Assembly: GCA_017438975.1 (NCBI GenBank)
Contig: JAFRUH010000025.1
Coordinates: forward strand, 248,001 to 312,000
Origin: Bacteroidales bacterium
GTDB taxonomy: Bacteria; Bacteroidota; Bacteroidia; Bacteroidales; UBA932
Direction of reading: 5' to 3'
Length of the DNA: 64,000 bases
Below, in pieces: positions 1 through 9,227 of the stretch (positions are counted from its first letter, which is position 1; each line of letters begins with the position of its first letter). Under the pieces are notes generated by a model, which worked only from the letters and a program-made list of their open reading frames with translations, made no database searches and had not been told where the DNA came from. Both the position numbers and the translations under genes were made by a program.

Positions 1-278
1 ACGAGGCTGACCGGATTGGACTCCAGGACCCCCTCCCGCATCAGGAACCGGCAGAAACTGCTCAGGACCGAAAGGTGCTGGTTCACCGTAGAGGGGCCCA
101 GTTTCCGTTCCTCCATCAGGTTGACCTCGTAACTCCGGATCCCAGAGGAAGTCAGAGACGGGAGAAGATCCTCTCCCGCAAACCGGGAGAAATCGGAGAG
201 GACATCCGCATAGATATCGACCGTCCGGTCCGAATAGCGAAGGACGGTCCGTACATATTCCAGGAACCGCTCCGTCAT
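1..278 (-). CDS. Tyrosine recombinase, Xer type (N-terminal part)
   Basis: The first 92 residues are visible; the rest lies beyond the left edge of the window. The translation begins MTERFLEYVR and continues with features of the SAM-like N-terminal core-binding domain of tyrosine recombinases: STVNQHLSVLSSFCRFLMREG followed by NP. The catalytic domain with R..HxxR..Y is not visible. The ATG overlaps the stop codon of the upstream cca gene as ATGA, which implies translational coupling and argues for a resident Xer-type enzyme (chromosome dimer resolution) rather than a phage integrase. XerC, XerD or another family member cannot be told apart from this half. Confidence 0.8.
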   Translation of the reverse strand, partial: MTERFLEYVRTVLRYSDRTVDIYADVLSDFSRFAGEDLLPSLTSSGIRSYEVNLMEERKLGPSTVNQHLSVLSSFCRFLMREGVLESNPVSL

Positions 279-1795
279 TTCCCTTCCAGCGGATTGAGGC
301 CCATCTCGGCCGCCTTTTCACGCATCAGGCGGTCGGCCGGACCGAATTCATTGGGGATCACGCCATCAAGGATCGCATTCTTGACAAATTCCTTCAGGAT
401 TCCGATCGTATTGCAAGGCGGGAGTCCGAACACTTCCATAATATGGTCTCCGGTCACCGGATTCTTGAAATTACGGATGGCGTCCTTGGCCTCCACCTCG
501 ACGAGCTTGGCCCGGACGAGGTCGAAATTCCGCTTCAGCCGCGCGACCTTGGCGGGATTCTTCGAGGTGATGTCCGCGTTGCAGAGCAGCATCAGGTCGT
601 CGATGTCGTTGCCCGCATCGAAAAGCAGGCGCCGGACCGCCGAATCCGTCACGCCGTCATCCACGAGAGCGATCGGACGGAGGTGGAGGCCGACGAGCTT
701 CTGGACATATTTCATCTTCTCGTTGAGCGGCATCTTGAGATCCTTGAAGATACGGGGAACCATCCTGGCCCCGACGGCATCGTGACCGTGGAAGGTCCAT
801 CCGACCCCGGGCACGAACCGCTTGGTCGCCGGCTTGGCGATATCGTGGAGGAGCGCCGCCCAGCGGAGCCAGACATTCGGAGCGGTCCGCACCGATTCGA
901 TCCAGCCATCCCCGTCGGGCTCGACGGAATAGTCCTTCAAGGTCCCGGCAGCGATGGCTTCCGATTCTTCTTCCGCTACGTTGTCAAGGACTTGGAGCGT
1001 GTGGGAAAAATTCTCTTTATGTCCCTTACCTTCAACCGTTTCCACTCCTTTCAGGCGGACCAGCTGGGGCAGGATGACTTCCAGGAGCCCAGTATCGTCC
1101 ATCAGGCGGAACGCCATGGACGGGACGTCCGTCACGAGCATTTTGTTCAGTTCTTCGACGATCCGCTCGCGGGACAGGATGGCAAGCCGGTCCCGGTTCC
1201 TACGCATGGATTCGAGAGATTCGGGAACGATCGTGAAAGTCAGTTCCGGCGTACTCAGGCGGGAGGCGAAACGGATGGCACGGAGCATCCGGAGCGGATC
1301 GTCGCTGTAGGTCGTATCCGGTTCCAAAGGCGTCCGGATAATTCCGGAGACCAGGTCCCTGATGCCACCGAAAGGATCGATCAGAGCGCCGAAATCCTCC
1401 TTTTGCAGGCTGAAAGCCATCGCATTGATCGTAAAATCCCGGCGCAACTGGTCTTCTTCCAGGGTGCCGTCCTCGACGATGGGCTTCCGGGAATCACGGT
1501 TGTAGGACTCCTTACGGGCTCCGACGAACTCGACTTCCGTTCCTTTGAAATGGAGCATCGCCGTGCCGAAATTCTTGAAAACGGAGACCCGGGTATGGAG
1601 TTTGGCCGCGACGGCCTCGGCGAGCGCAATGCCGCTTCCTTCCACGACGATGTCTATATCCTTGCCCGGACGGCCCAGGAAACAGTCTCTCACATAGCCT
1701 CCGATTACGAAAGCCCTGACGCCCGATTCTTCGGCCGTCTGCGAGATGATCCGGAAAACCGGATGGTCCAGATATCCTTCCGTCAGCGTTTGCAT
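275..1795 (-). CDS. cca: CCA tRNA nucleotidyltransferase with HD domain
   Basis: A 506-residue enzyme that adds or repairs the 3' CCA of tRNAs in the cytoplasm. The N-terminal nucleotidyltransferase domain has GGYVRDCFLG and the DIDIVVEG metal-binding pair near residues 30-50, then RRDFTINAMA typical of class II CCA-adding enzymes and poly(A) polymerases. A C-terminal HD domain contains ALLHDIAKP. I start it at the ATG at 1795 (MQTLTEGYLDHP); the frame is open further upstream but that stretch is low-complexity and overlaps the preceding gene. The start overlaps that gene's end by 13 bp and the stop overlaps the recombinase start as ATGA. The activity is needed here: both tRNA-Leu genes in this window lack an encoded CCA, whereas tRNA-Gln has one. 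Confidence 0.93.
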   Translation of the reverse strand: MQTLTEGYLDHPVFRIISQTAEESGVRAFVIGGYVRDCFLGRPGKDIDIVVEGSGIALAEAVAAKLHTRVSVFKNFGTAMLHFKGTEVEFVGARKESYNRDSRKPIVEDGTLEEDQLRRDFTINAMAFSLQKEDFGALIDPFGGIRDLVSGIIRTPLEPDTTYSDDPLRMLRAIRFASRLSTPELTFTIVPESLESMRRNRDRLAILSRERIVEELNKMLVTDVPSMAFRLMDDTGLLEVILPQLVRLKGVETVEGKGHKENFSHTLQVLDNVAEEESEAIAAGTLKDYSVEPDGDGWIESVRTAPNVWLRWAALLHDIAKPATKRFVPGVGWTFHGHDAVGARMVPRIFKDLKMPLNEKMKYVQKLVGLHLRPIALVDDGVTDSAVRRLLFDAGNDIDDLMLLCNADITSKNPAKVARLKRNFDLVRAKLVEVEAKDAIRNFKNPVTGDHIMEVFGLPPCNTIGILKEFVKNAILDGVIPNEFGPADRLMREKAAEMGLNPLEGK

Positions 1796-2190
1796 ATCAT
1801 TTCTTCCCAAAGGGGTGCCTTTTCCATGAAGACGAATCCGTCCCCTTCCCGGACAAAGAGAAAAGTCTTGGGACCGTTCGTAACGGCGATATACCGGACG
1901 TCCAGGGCCCGGTTGTACCGGATCGCCTGGTCGACGACCGCCTGGTCCAGGACGATGTCCGGCCGCTTGCATTCTACGACCATCAGGGGCTTCCCTTCCC
2001 GGTCGTAGACGACGATGTCGGCCCGGTAGGGCTTCCGGCCCACTTTCAGCGACACTTCGCTCATCATCATGTGCGCCGGGACATTCATTCCGTCCCGGAG
2101 CACACCGATGAACCACTGCCGGACTTCTTCTTCCGGAGTCAGCGCCACTTCTTTCCGCCGCAGCGGATCCCAGACCTTTTCTTCCGCCAT
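1783..2190 (-). CDS. HSDR_N-type small protein with a PD-(D/E)xK-like nuclease core
   Basis: A 135-residue stand-alone protein resembling the N-terminal domain of type I restriction R subunits (HSDR_N family). The core has RADIVVYDREG followed by MVVECKRP, the spacing of the D...ExK residues of the PD-(D/E)xK nuclease fold. A helix and strand follow (YNRALDVRYIAVTNG). No methylase or specificity gene is nearby, so it is not part of a restriction system in view. Such small orphans are common in Bacteroidota and have no settled function that I know of. It lies 1 bp after lacZ and overlaps cca by 13 bp, so it is probably co-transcribed. Nuclease activity is inference from the motif only. Confidence 0.75.
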   Translation of the reverse strand: MAEEKVWDPLRRKEVALTPEEEVRQWFIGVLRDGMNVPAHMMMSEVSLKVGRKPYRADIVVYDREGKPLMVVECKRPDIVLDQAVVDQAIRYNRALDVRYIAVTNGPKTFLFVREGDGFVFMEKAPLWEEMICKR

Positions 2191-2191
2191 A

Positions 2192-5100
2192 TCAGTTGTT
2201 TACAGGACGGATAACGAATACGAACTCACGGGGTTTCGGGCGGACGAGATATTCCTCGAGCGGCCACCGGCCCCAGGAGTTGATACCGCCGACTCCCATC
2301 TGGACCTTGTCGAAATGGACATAGGTCGTACCCTTCGAACGATCGTTCTCATGCGCCTTCGCCTTCAGTTCCAGGGAATGCCGCGGGACGCCGTACTGGT
2401 TGTTGTGATTCTTCTTCGGGCTGTCCCCTTCCGCAAGGGCGACGTCGAGGTCCTTGATGCTGAACGGCAGCGCGGAGGCCGAGAACGGCTCCCCGGACGT
2501 AATCTCCAGGCCCGTGCCGTTTCCGTCGAGGATCCGGAAGTACCGGAGTCCCGTATGGGTACCGGACTCCTGCGTACGGACATAGCCGTAGTGATACTGC
2601 TCATTCACGCTCTGCACATAACGCCCGAGAAGGGCAGCGCTGCAGCGGTCCGCGTAGTTCTCCCAGGGACCGAGTCCGAAGAAGTCGACCGTCGAGAAAG
2701 CGCCCGGCATCGGGAACGCCATGCCGAAGCGGAACATCGGAGGGAGTACGGAGAGTTTCCCGGTATCGCCCATTTTCTCGGAAGCTTCGATCGTTCCGTC
2801 CGGAAGGACTTTGTAATCCATGGACAGGCTGGCGGCCCCGCCGATCGGCTCGAAATCGACCTTGATGCGGCAGGCGTTCCCTTCTTCGGAAACCGTGAAC
2901 TTCTGCAGGCGCAGTTCCGGATTACGCCAGACGGCGAATTCGGTATGGAAACGGGCTCCGAGGTCATTCTCGGTCACGGCACGGTTGAAACAGGGGACGA
3001 GCGGTCCGGCGAGATACTCGACGCCGTCTACCACATAGCTGGCAAGCGCACCGCTGTTCTTGTCGAATGCAGCCTCCCAGGAGGAGAAACGCTCGCCGAG
3101 CGTACCGGGATAGGAATATGTTCCGGAGAGGACGAGGCGGCTTCCCCGCTCTTCTCGGTGAAGCGCACCGGGATGCGTTTGAGGGCAGGCGGCAAACGGC
3201 AGGTCTCTCAGGACAAGCTGGTCATAGGCGACCTCGAATCCGGCGGGAAGGAGGGGCTGGGCCCGTTTCAGGACATAATGGAGATTCAGCGTGACGACGC
3301 TGCCGTCCTCCGGAAGGGCGAATCCGAGATTGACCCGGGTACGCTGCTGGGGACCGGCTTTCAGGTCTTCGACCACGCCCGAAAGAACTTTCACGCCGTC
3401 CTTCTCGACATCCCAGAGGAGCCGGAAACCGGAAAGGTCGGTGAAGAAATGCTCATTGTAGATCTCGATCTCCGAAGGGGTCCTTCCGGACGAGGTGAGG
3501 ATATTCCGATACTGGTAGCGCACCTCGTAGGCGTGCGGATGGAGGGTACGGTCCGCCGTGATCACACCGTTGCAGTTGAAAGAGCCGTCGGAGGCGTCGT
3601 AGGCGTTGAAATCACCGCCGAACGCGAAGATATGGTCGGTCCCGAACTTGGTGGAGGGCCATACCAGCGCCTGGTCCTGGAAGTCCCAGATGAAACCGCC
3701 CTGATAAGAAGGGTATTTGCGGATCAGGTCCCAGTACTCCTTGAAATTGCCCATCGAATTGCCCATAGCATGGGCATATTCGCACTGGATGAGGGGCTTT
3801 TCCGCATTCTTGAGATATCTGACATTCGCATCGGGCGTCTCGTACATCGGACAGTAGATATCCGAATTCCAATCGTTTTTAGCCCTTTCATAATGGATCG
3901 GACGGGAAGGATCGTAAGACTTGATCCACCTGTAGCACTCATAGAAATTCTCCCCGTTGCCGGCCTCGTTTCCGAGGCTCCAGATGATGACGGAGGGGTG
4001 GTTGTAGTCCCGGCGGACCATCCGGCGGTCCCTGGCCAGATGGGCCTGGAGGAACTGCGGATCCTGCGCCAGGGTTTCCCCGTCTTTGTAGCCCATGCCG
4101 TGGGATTCGATGTTCCCTTCGTCGACGACATAGATGCCGTACTTGTCGCAGAGCGCGAGCCAGCGCGGGTCATCAGGATAATGGCAGGTACGTACAGCGT
4201 TGATGTTAAGCTCCTTCATGATCCTGATATCCCGGATCATATCGGCTTCCGACACGACGTATCCCTTGTAGGGATCGAGTTCATGCCGGTCCGCACCTTT
4301 GATAAGGACAGGTTTTCCGTTGACCTTGAGCTGGACGTTCTCGATCGTGACCGTCCGGAAACCGAAATCGACCTTCGTGCTCTCGGCGAGTCCTTTTTTT
4401 CCGTATGCCTTGACGGAAAGGGTATAGAGGTTCGGGGTCTCGGCGGACCAGAGCATAGGATCAGGAACGATGCCGGAAGCGCGCAGGACCGGATTTCCGG
4501 ACTCGGACTTCTCTTTCACGCCCTTGACCGGAACGGCTCCGGAAGCAACGGCGTTCCCATTCGCGTCGAGGATGCTGTATTCCACGGATGTGATGCCGGA
4601 GGTCACTTCGAAAAGGGTTTCGAAGCTCCCGTCCATTTCGCCCCGCACATGGACATCCTCCAGGCGGGCGGGTTCACGGGTATAGACCTCGACGCCGCGG
4701 GCGATACCGCTGAGACGCCAGAAATCCTGATCCTCGAGGTAGGTGCCGTCGCACCAGCGGAAGATCTCCAGGGCAAGGAGATTCTCCCCCGCCTTGACAT
4801 ATTTCGTCAGGTCGAAACGGGCTTCCAGCTTGCTGTCCTGGCTGTATCCGACCATCTTTCCGTTGACCCAGACCCGTACGTTCGAGGTTGCGGACCCGAT
4901 ATTCAGGCAGATCTGCTTCCCGATCCAGGACTTGTCGACCGAAAAGGCCTTCCGGTACTGGCCGACGTAATTGTGCTCGGTCGGAGGGATGGGAGGGTTG
5001 TTCTTGTAATGGCCGCGCCAGGCATAGCCGACGTTGACATAGATCGGATCGCAGAACCCGTAGAGCTCCCAATGCCCCGGAACGGGGATTTCCCGCCACT

Positions 5101-5344
5101 GGGAATCATCGAAGGAGGGATTCTCGAAACCTGTCAACCGGCTTTCAGGCGATTCGTTGAAGAAAAACTTCCAGGTTCCGTTGAGATTCAGCGTCTGCTG
5201 CTGGTCGGTCACGAAGGTGGCATGCATGGGCATGCGGTCGATTTCGAAGACGGCGGGATTCTGCCAGTCTTCAAGTTTCTCGGCATGCACCGCAAGGCAG
5301 GCCAGCAGGGCGCAGGCGACCGACAAGGTTTTTTTCATGTTCAT
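2192..5344 (-). CDS. lacZ: Secreted GH2 beta-galactosidase
   Basis: A 1050-residue glycoside hydrolase family 2 enzyme of the large LacZ type. The N-terminus (MNMKKTLSVACALLACLAVHA) is a signal peptide, so it acts in the periplasm or outside. The order is sugar-binding domain, Ig-like domain, TIM barrel, second Ig-like domain and the LacZ C-terminal small-chain domain. Active-site motifs are visible: RTCHYPDDPRW, the acid/base region SLGNEAGNGE, the nucleophile region QCEYAHAMGNSMG, and the late GLGPWENYADR. Length matches the family. It starts 24 bp after the GH3 gene and was probably transcribed with it, giving a pair for beta-linked galactosides and glucosides. Beta-galactosidase is the likely activity, but GH2 also includes other beta-glycosidases. 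Confidence 0.92.
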   Translation of the reverse strand: MNMKKTLSVACALLACLAVHAEKLEDWQNPAVFEIDRMPMHATFVTDQQQTLNLNGTWKFFFNESPESRLTGFENPSFDDSQWREIPVPGHWELYGFCDPIYVNVGYAWRGHYKNNPPIPPTEHNYVGQYRKAFSVDKSWIGKQICLNIGSATSNVRVWVNGKMVGYSQDSKLEARFDLTKYVKAGENLLALEIFRWCDGTYLEDQDFWRLSGIARGVEVYTREPARLEDVHVRGEMDGSFETLFEVTSGITSVEYSILDANGNAVASGAVPVKGVKEKSESGNPVLRASGIVPDPMLWSAETPNLYTLSVKAYGKKGLAESTKVDFGFRTVTIENVQLKVNGKPVLIKGADRHELDPYKGYVVSEADMIRDIRIMKELNINAVRTCHYPDDPRWLALCDKYGIYVVDEGNIESHGMGYKDGETLAQDPQFLQAHLARDRRMVRRDYNHPSVIIWSLGNEAGNGENFYECYRWIKSYDPSRPIHYERAKNDWNSDIYCPMYETPDANVRYLKNAEKPLIQCEYAHAMGNSMGNFKEYWDLIRKYPSYQGGFIWDFQDQALVWPSTKFGTDHIFAFGGDFNAYDASDGSFNCNGVITADRTLHPHAYEVRYQYRNILTSSGRTPSEIEIYNEHFFTDLSGFRLLWDVEKDGVKVLSGVVEDLKAGPQQRTRVNLGFALPEDGSVVTLNLHYVLKRAQPLLPAGFEVAYDQLVLRDLPFAACPQTHPGALHREERGSRLVLSGTYSYPGTLGERFSSWEAAFDKNSGALASYVVDGVEYLAGPLVPCFNRAVTENDLGARFHTEFAVWRNPELRLQKFTVSEEGNACRIKVDFEPIGGAASLSMDYKVLPDGTIEASEKMGDTGKLSVLPPMFRFGMAFPMPGAFSTVDFFGLGPWENYADRCSAALLGRYVQSVNEQYHYGYVRTQESGTHTGLRYFRILDGNGTGLEITSGEPFSASALPFSIKDLDVALAEGDSPKKNHNNQYGVPRHSLELKAKAHENDRSKGTTYVHFDKVQMGVGGINSWGRWPLEEYLVRPKPREFVFVIRPVNN

Positions 5345-5368
5345 TCGTGTTATGGTTTAGTGGTTATT

Positions 5369-7699
5369 CTAGATATTCGGAGTATCCCAGACCTTCGTTC
5401 CGGCGCACCTGCGCGTCAGGAAGCAGGTTCCGCAGCTGAAGCGGAAATCGCCCTCCTCGAGGATCCAGCGGCCGTCCACCCCGACGAATGCGAGGTCGGA
5501 AGCCGGGATGCAGAAGGAAACCGTCTTGCTTTCGCCCGGCTTGAGATCGACCTTGGAGAAGGCACGGAGGCGCTTGACCTCGGGAATCAGGCTGGCGACC
5601 ATATCGCTCGAATACAGGAGGACGGATTCCTTGCCGGCCACCGTACCGGTATTGGTGACGGTCACTTCGAAACGGATTTCGTCGCCCGGATTGAAGTCCC
5701 CTTCCGTCAGGCATTTGAAATCGGAATATGCAAAAGTCGTATAGCTGAGCCCGTAACCGAAAGGCCACTGGACATCCATGATCGCGTCATAATTGTAGGC
5801 GCCGTCCATGACCTCCCTGTGCTCGGAGACCTTGTAGTCATAGGTATGCAGGGAGTTAATATGTTTGGAATAGGTAAAAGGCAGTTTTCCGCTGAAATTC
5901 TCCTCTCCAGACAGGAGGGCGGCCAGGGCATCTCCCCCGAAATTGCCGGGAAGCATGACGTCCACGACGGCCTTGGCGAGGGGTTCGATGTCCCCGATGA
6001 TCCGCGGCCTTCCCTCATTGAGCACCAGGACGAGCGGCTTTCCGGTACGGGCCAGGGCCTTGACGAGGTCCTTCTGGTTCTGGGAGAGATTCAGGTCATC
6101 CATATTGCCGGGAGACTCGCAGTACGTGTTTTCTCCGATGCAGGCGATGATGATATCCGCCCTCGAGGCGGCTGCAACGGCCTTCCCGATCTGGGTGGCA
6201 TTCTCTTTCCGCCAGTCCCGGGTGGTGATGTCATACATGACACCGGGTTCGAGAATGACGTTCTTCGCGCCGAATTTCTCCTGCAAGGCCTCGAAGATGG
6301 TATTGTACTGGGGGACGAAAGCGTCCGCGTTCCCCTGCCAGGTATAAGACCATCCGCCGTTGAGCGTCCGCATGCTGTTGGCGTTAGGCCCGGTCACGAG
6401 GATACGTTTCCCCTCCGGAATGGGAAGCACGCCCTCGTTCTTGAGAAGGACTTCCGATTCCAGGGCGGCCTCATAGGAGGCGCGGGCGGATTCGGGAGAG
6501 GCGAATTTGTCGTAACCCGTTACATCCCAGACGGGATCGTCGAAAAGGCCGAGACGGAACTTCAGCCTCAGGATCCTCCGGACGGCATCGTCGATGCGGG
6601 ACATGGGGATTTCCCCGCTTCGGGCGAGGTCGGCGATGACGTTGCAGCATTCCGGATCATAGGGATCCATGATCATGTCGATTCCGGCATTGATCCCGAT
6701 CTTCACGGCTTCGCGCTTGTCGGCGGCCACGTGGTCGCGTACATAAAGGTTGTCGATATCGGCCCAGTCCGTAACCAGCATTCCGTCCCATCCGAGCTGC
6801 TCCTTGATCCATCCGTTGAGAAGGGTTCCGTTGGCGTGGGTAGGAACGCCGTTGATCGATGCGGAATTGATCATCGCGGTCAGGGCTCCTGCCCGGAAAC
6901 AGCCGAGGAACGGGGCGAAGAACTTCTCCCGCAGGTCATTCTCCGGGACATAGGCGGGAGTGCGGTCCTTCCCTGTATAGGGAACGCCGTAAGCCATGAA
7001 ATGCTTGATGCTGACGGCGGTATGTTCAAGGTCGATATGGTTCGGATCGTCTCCCTGGATCGCCCGGGTCTCCGCGACGGCCATCACCGTGGACAAGTAG
7101 GGATCCTCTCCCCAGCTCTCCCAGTGGCGCGGCCAGCGGGGATCCCGTCCAAGGTCCATTACCGGAGAGAACACCCAGGGGACCATAGCGGCACGGGTCT
7201 CATAGGCCGTAATCCGGCCCATCGCCTCTGCATGGCGCGGATCGAAGGTAGCGGCCAGGTTGATCTCCTGCGGGAAAAGGGTTGCGTCGGAGAGATAGCT
7301 GGCGCCATGGATCATGTCAAGACCGTAAATGCAGGGGATTCCGATCGCTTCCATGGACTTTTCCTGGATCTGACGGACCATTTCCGCCGTTTCGGCCCGG
7401 GAATGGGCCCTGTCGTGCATGACATTGAGGATCGACCCGACCTTGTATTCACCGATAATCCGGTCCAGTTTGGCGGGATCGAGGGCTTCACGGGATTTAT
7501 CTTCCAGAAGGCTGATGTTCAGCTGGACCATCTGGCCGGCCTTTTCTTCAAGTGACATCCCTTTGAGGACTTTTCCGACACGTGCTTCGATGTCTTTGTC
7601 CATCGGAATCGCAGGGGTGACTTTCGGGGAGGAACAGGCGGCGATCAGGAGCATCGCACCGGCGAGGGGTAGAAGGGAACGCAGTTTCATCATTTTCAA
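5369..7699 (-). CDS. bglX: GH3 beta-glucosidase, lipoprotein
   Basis: A 776-residue glycoside hydrolase family 3 enzyme of the BglX type, with an N-terminal TIM-like barrel, a C-terminal alpha/beta sandwich and a fibronectin-III-like tail. The catalytic aspartate is in the family segment GMLVTDWADI, and KHFMAYG is the usual substrate-binding stretch. The N-terminus carries a lipoprotein signal (GAMLLIAAC), so it is a membrane-anchored lipoprotein. It is the first gene of the minus-strand run bglX-lacZ-HSDR_N-cca-recombinase, and a -7 box lies 27 bp upstream. It probably cuts beta-linked gluco-oligosaccharides; xylosidase side activity is possible in this family. The final residues end in an extra WDTPNI tail whose role I cannot tell. 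Confidence 0.9.
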   Translation of the reverse strand: MKMMKLRSLLPLAGAMLLIAACSSPKVTPAIPMDKDIEARVGKVLKGMSLEEKAGQMVQLNISLLEDKSREALDPAKLDRIIGEYKVGSILNVMHDRAHSRAETAEMVRQIQEKSMEAIGIPCIYGLDMIHGASYLSDATLFPQEINLAATFDPRHAEAMGRITAYETRAAMVPWVFSPVMDLGRDPRWPRHWESWGEDPYLSTVMAVAETRAIQGDDPNHIDLEHTAVSIKHFMAYGVPYTGKDRTPAYVPENDLREKFFAPFLGCFRAGALTAMINSASINGVPTHANGTLLNGWIKEQLGWDGMLVTDWADIDNLYVRDHVAADKREAVKIGINAGIDMIMDPYDPECCNVIADLARSGEIPMSRIDDAVRRILRLKFRLGLFDDPVWDVTGYDKFASPESARASYEAALESEVLLKNEGVLPIPEGKRILVTGPNANSMRTLNGGWSYTWQGNADAFVPQYNTIFEALQEKFGAKNVILEPGVMYDITTRDWRKENATQIGKAVAAASRADIIIACIGENTYCESPGNMDDLNLSQNQKDLVKALARTGKPLVLVLNEGRPRIIGDIEPLAKAVVDVMLPGNFGGDALAALLSGEENFSGKLPFTYSKHINSLHTYDYKVSEHREVMDGAYNYDAIMDVQWPFGYGLSYTTFAYSDFKCLTEGDFNPGDEIRFEVTVTNTGTVAGKESVLLYSSDMVASLIPEVKRLRAFSKVDLKPGESKTVSFCIPASDLAFVGVDGRWILEEGDFRFSCGTCFLTRRCAGTKVWDTPNI

Positions 7700-7725
7700 T
7701 CTATGTTTCAGAATTACGATAAATA

Positions 7726-7733
7726 CAAATATA
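7726..7733 (-). promoter_or_regulatory. Probable promoter -7 box of bglX-lacZ
   Basis: Read on the minus strand this is TATATTTG, a match to the Bacteroidetes -7 consensus TAnnTTTG, 27 bp before the bglX start. No well-spaced TTTG is visible for the -33 element, so the call rests on the -7 box and its position. Confidence 0.5.
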
Positions 7734-7801
7734 GGAAATTATTCGCAATCCCGCGCACGAATCCGCCAAAACCCCGACCGAGAGAAAAATCAGAAAAAAT
7801 A

Positions 7802-7833
7802 TTTGGCGGATTGGGGGAAAAAGACTACCTTTG
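7802..7833 (+). promoter_or_regulatory. Promoter of rpmH
   Basis: TTTG at 7802-7805 and TACCTTTG at 7826-7833 match the Bacteroidetes -33/-7 consensus with a 20-nt spacer. Transcription would start near 7838, leaving a leader of about 50 nt before rpmH. Confidence 0.7.
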
Positions 7834-7888
7834 CAATCCTATTGTGGATTTTAGGCTATCCAAGGTAATAATATAAAAAACAGATATC

Positions 7889-8041
7889 ATGAAAAGAACA
7901 TTCCAACCGTCCCGCCGCAAGAGGGTCAACAAGCACGGATTCCGTGAGAGAATGGCTACTGCCAACGGCCGCCGCGTCCTTTCCGCACGCCGTCGTCACT
8001 GCCGCAAGAAACTTTCCGTATCTGACGAAGACCGCTGGTAG
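7889..8041 (+). CDS. rpmH: Ribosomal protein bL34
   Basis: A 50-residue, very basic protein beginning [12 protein letters not shown], with the diagnostic KHGFRERM and RRVLSARRR stretches of bL34, a protein of the large ribosomal subunit. It is slightly longer than the usual 44-47 residues because of the tail LSVSDEDRW, as in other Bacteroidota. It has its own promoter upstream and a terminator immediately downstream. The usual rnpA neighbour is absent; tadA follows. Confidence 0.97.
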   Translation: MKRTFQPSRRKRVNKHGFRERMATANGRRVLSARRRHCRKKLSVSDEDRW

Positions 8042-8066
8042 TCCCCGTCAAGGCGATGAAATTGAT

Positions 8067-8094
8067 GCAGGCTCTTGGAGGGTCTGCTTTTTTT
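8067..8094 (+). terminator. Rho-independent terminator after rpmH
   Basis: A GC-rich hairpin (GCAG at 8067-8070 pairing with CTGC at 8084-8087, plus CTC/GAG inside) is followed by seven T residues. Confidence 0.75.
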
Positions 8095-8108
8095 GTGTAC
8101 CTTAGCGG

Positions 8109-8549
8109 ATGATGGAAACGGATGAGAAATACATGCGGGAAGCTCTCCGGGAAGCGATGAAAGCCTCAGAAGCGGGTGAAATTCCGATCGGGGCCGTCAT
8201 CGTCGGACGGGGCCGGATCATCGGCCGCGGACACAACATGACCGAGACGCTCCACGACGCCACGGCCCACGCGGAGATGATTGCCATTACGACGGCCACC
8301 GAGGCGATCGGAGGGAAGTACCTCAACGACTGCACCTTATATGTGACCGTCGAGCCCTGCCCGATGTGCGCCGGCGCCTTGAATTGGTCCCAGATCGGCC
8401 GGATCGTCTACGGCGCGCCGGACCCGAAACGAGGCCATTCCCTCTTCTCCCCTTCCCTGCTCCATCCCCGGACCGAAGTCACCTCCGGAATCCTCGCCGA
8501 CGAATGCGCGGCCCTCATGACATCCTTCTTCAAATCCAAAAGACCATGA
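8109..8549 (+). CDS. tadA: tRNA-specific adenosine deaminase
   Basis: A 146-residue cytidine/deoxycytidylate-deaminase-fold enzyme that converts A34 to inosine in tRNA-Arg(ACG), which is essential for decoding CGN codons. Zinc ligands and the proton-shuttle glutamate are in HAEMIA and PCPMCAG, with GAVIV before and ALNWSQIGRIVYG after, as in TadA. ATG ATG at the start gives two equivalent starts three bases apart. Its stop overlaps the start of the next gene as ATGA. It could formally be a guanine deaminase-like relative, but length and motifs favour TadA. Confidence 0.92.
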   Translation: MMETDEKYMREALREAMKASEAGEIPIGAVIVGRGRIIGRGHNMTETLHDATAHAEMIAITTATEAIGGKYLNDCTLYVTVEPCPMCAGALNWSQIGRIVYGAPDPKRGHSLFSPSLLHPRTEVTSGILADECAALMTSFFKSKRP

Positions 8550-9217
8550 AACCGATAACCAAATACTGGCCCCTTGCGGTCGCCGTCATCCTCTATGTCC
8601 TTTACGCCTGCACGGGAATCTACTGGTTCCGCTGGTCGATCATCGCCTTCCTCCTCGTATTCGTCCTCCAGCTGATCCTCCGCAAGGCACCGGAAGGAAG
8701 CCTCCGGAAATATCTTTTCGTCCCGCTCGCCTTCGCGTTCTCGATCGTCGGGGACATGTTCCTGTACTATGACCAGGGACGGGCTCCCCTTTTCATCGCC
8801 GGGGTGGCCTTCTACTTCATTGCGCATATCTTCTATATCTGCTACACCCTCAGGAAAGGGCGCGTGAACGGAATCCTGCTCTCCGTGCTGACCGTCATCT
8901 TCCTGGCCTACTTTATCTGGATGCTGGTCCCTTCGATCTCAAATAACGGAATCCGCATCGCCGTTCTGCTCTATATCCTGATTTCCTGTCTCTCCGTCTC
9001 CTGCGCTGCGGCCATGCCGTACGGCCCGACAATGGACAAGACCGCGAAAATCCTCGTCATCACGGGCATTTCATCCCTCCTTTTCTCCGATTTCCTGATT
9101 TCCCTGCACGATTTCATGGGCATCCAGACCGGGTACGCCATGATGCTTCCGACCTTCTATCTTTCCCAGATCCTCGTATCGGCGGCGGTGATCCACCTGC
9201 TTTCGGACCGGAAATAA
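8546..9217 (+). CDS. YhhN/TMEM86-family membrane protein (lysoplasmalogenase-like)
   Basis: A 223-residue integral membrane protein with about eight hydrophobic segments and no signal peptide. It begins MKPITKYWPL; the ATG at 8546 overlaps the tadA stop as ATGA. The family includes eukaryotic and bacterial lysoplasmalogenases, which cleave the vinyl-ether bond of lysoplasmalogens. The segment SIVGDMFLYYDQ near residue 70 holds conserved acidic residues of the family, and LLFSDFLISL near residue 175 a second group. Enzymatic activity in Bacteroidota homologues is inferred from the family. It converges with hrpB, whose stop is only 10 bp away. Confidence 0.8.
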   Translation: MKPITKYWPLAVAVILYVLYACTGIYWFRWSIIAFLLVFVLQLILRKAPEGSLRKYLFVPLAFAFSIVGDMFLYYDQGRAPLFIAGVAFYFIAHIFYICYTLRKGRVNGILLSVLTVIFLAYFIWMLVPSISNNGIRIAVLLYILISCLSVSCAAAMPYGPTMDKTAKILVITGISSLLFSDFLISLHDFMGIQTGYAMMLPTFYLSQILVSAAVIHLLSDRK

Positions 9218-9227
9218 TCTCTTCCGG

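Noticed and set aside
1..278. A mobile element at the left edge
   Set aside because: Only a recombinase N-terminus is visible, and it is coupled to cca by ATGA; no repeats or other mobile genes are seen.
2069..7555. A plus-strand open frame of 1828 codons opposite lacZ and bglX
   Set aside because: It is antisense to two genes with clear catalytic motifs, and its translation is low-complexity, rich in Arg, Gly, Asp and Val, as expected from codon bias of the real genes.
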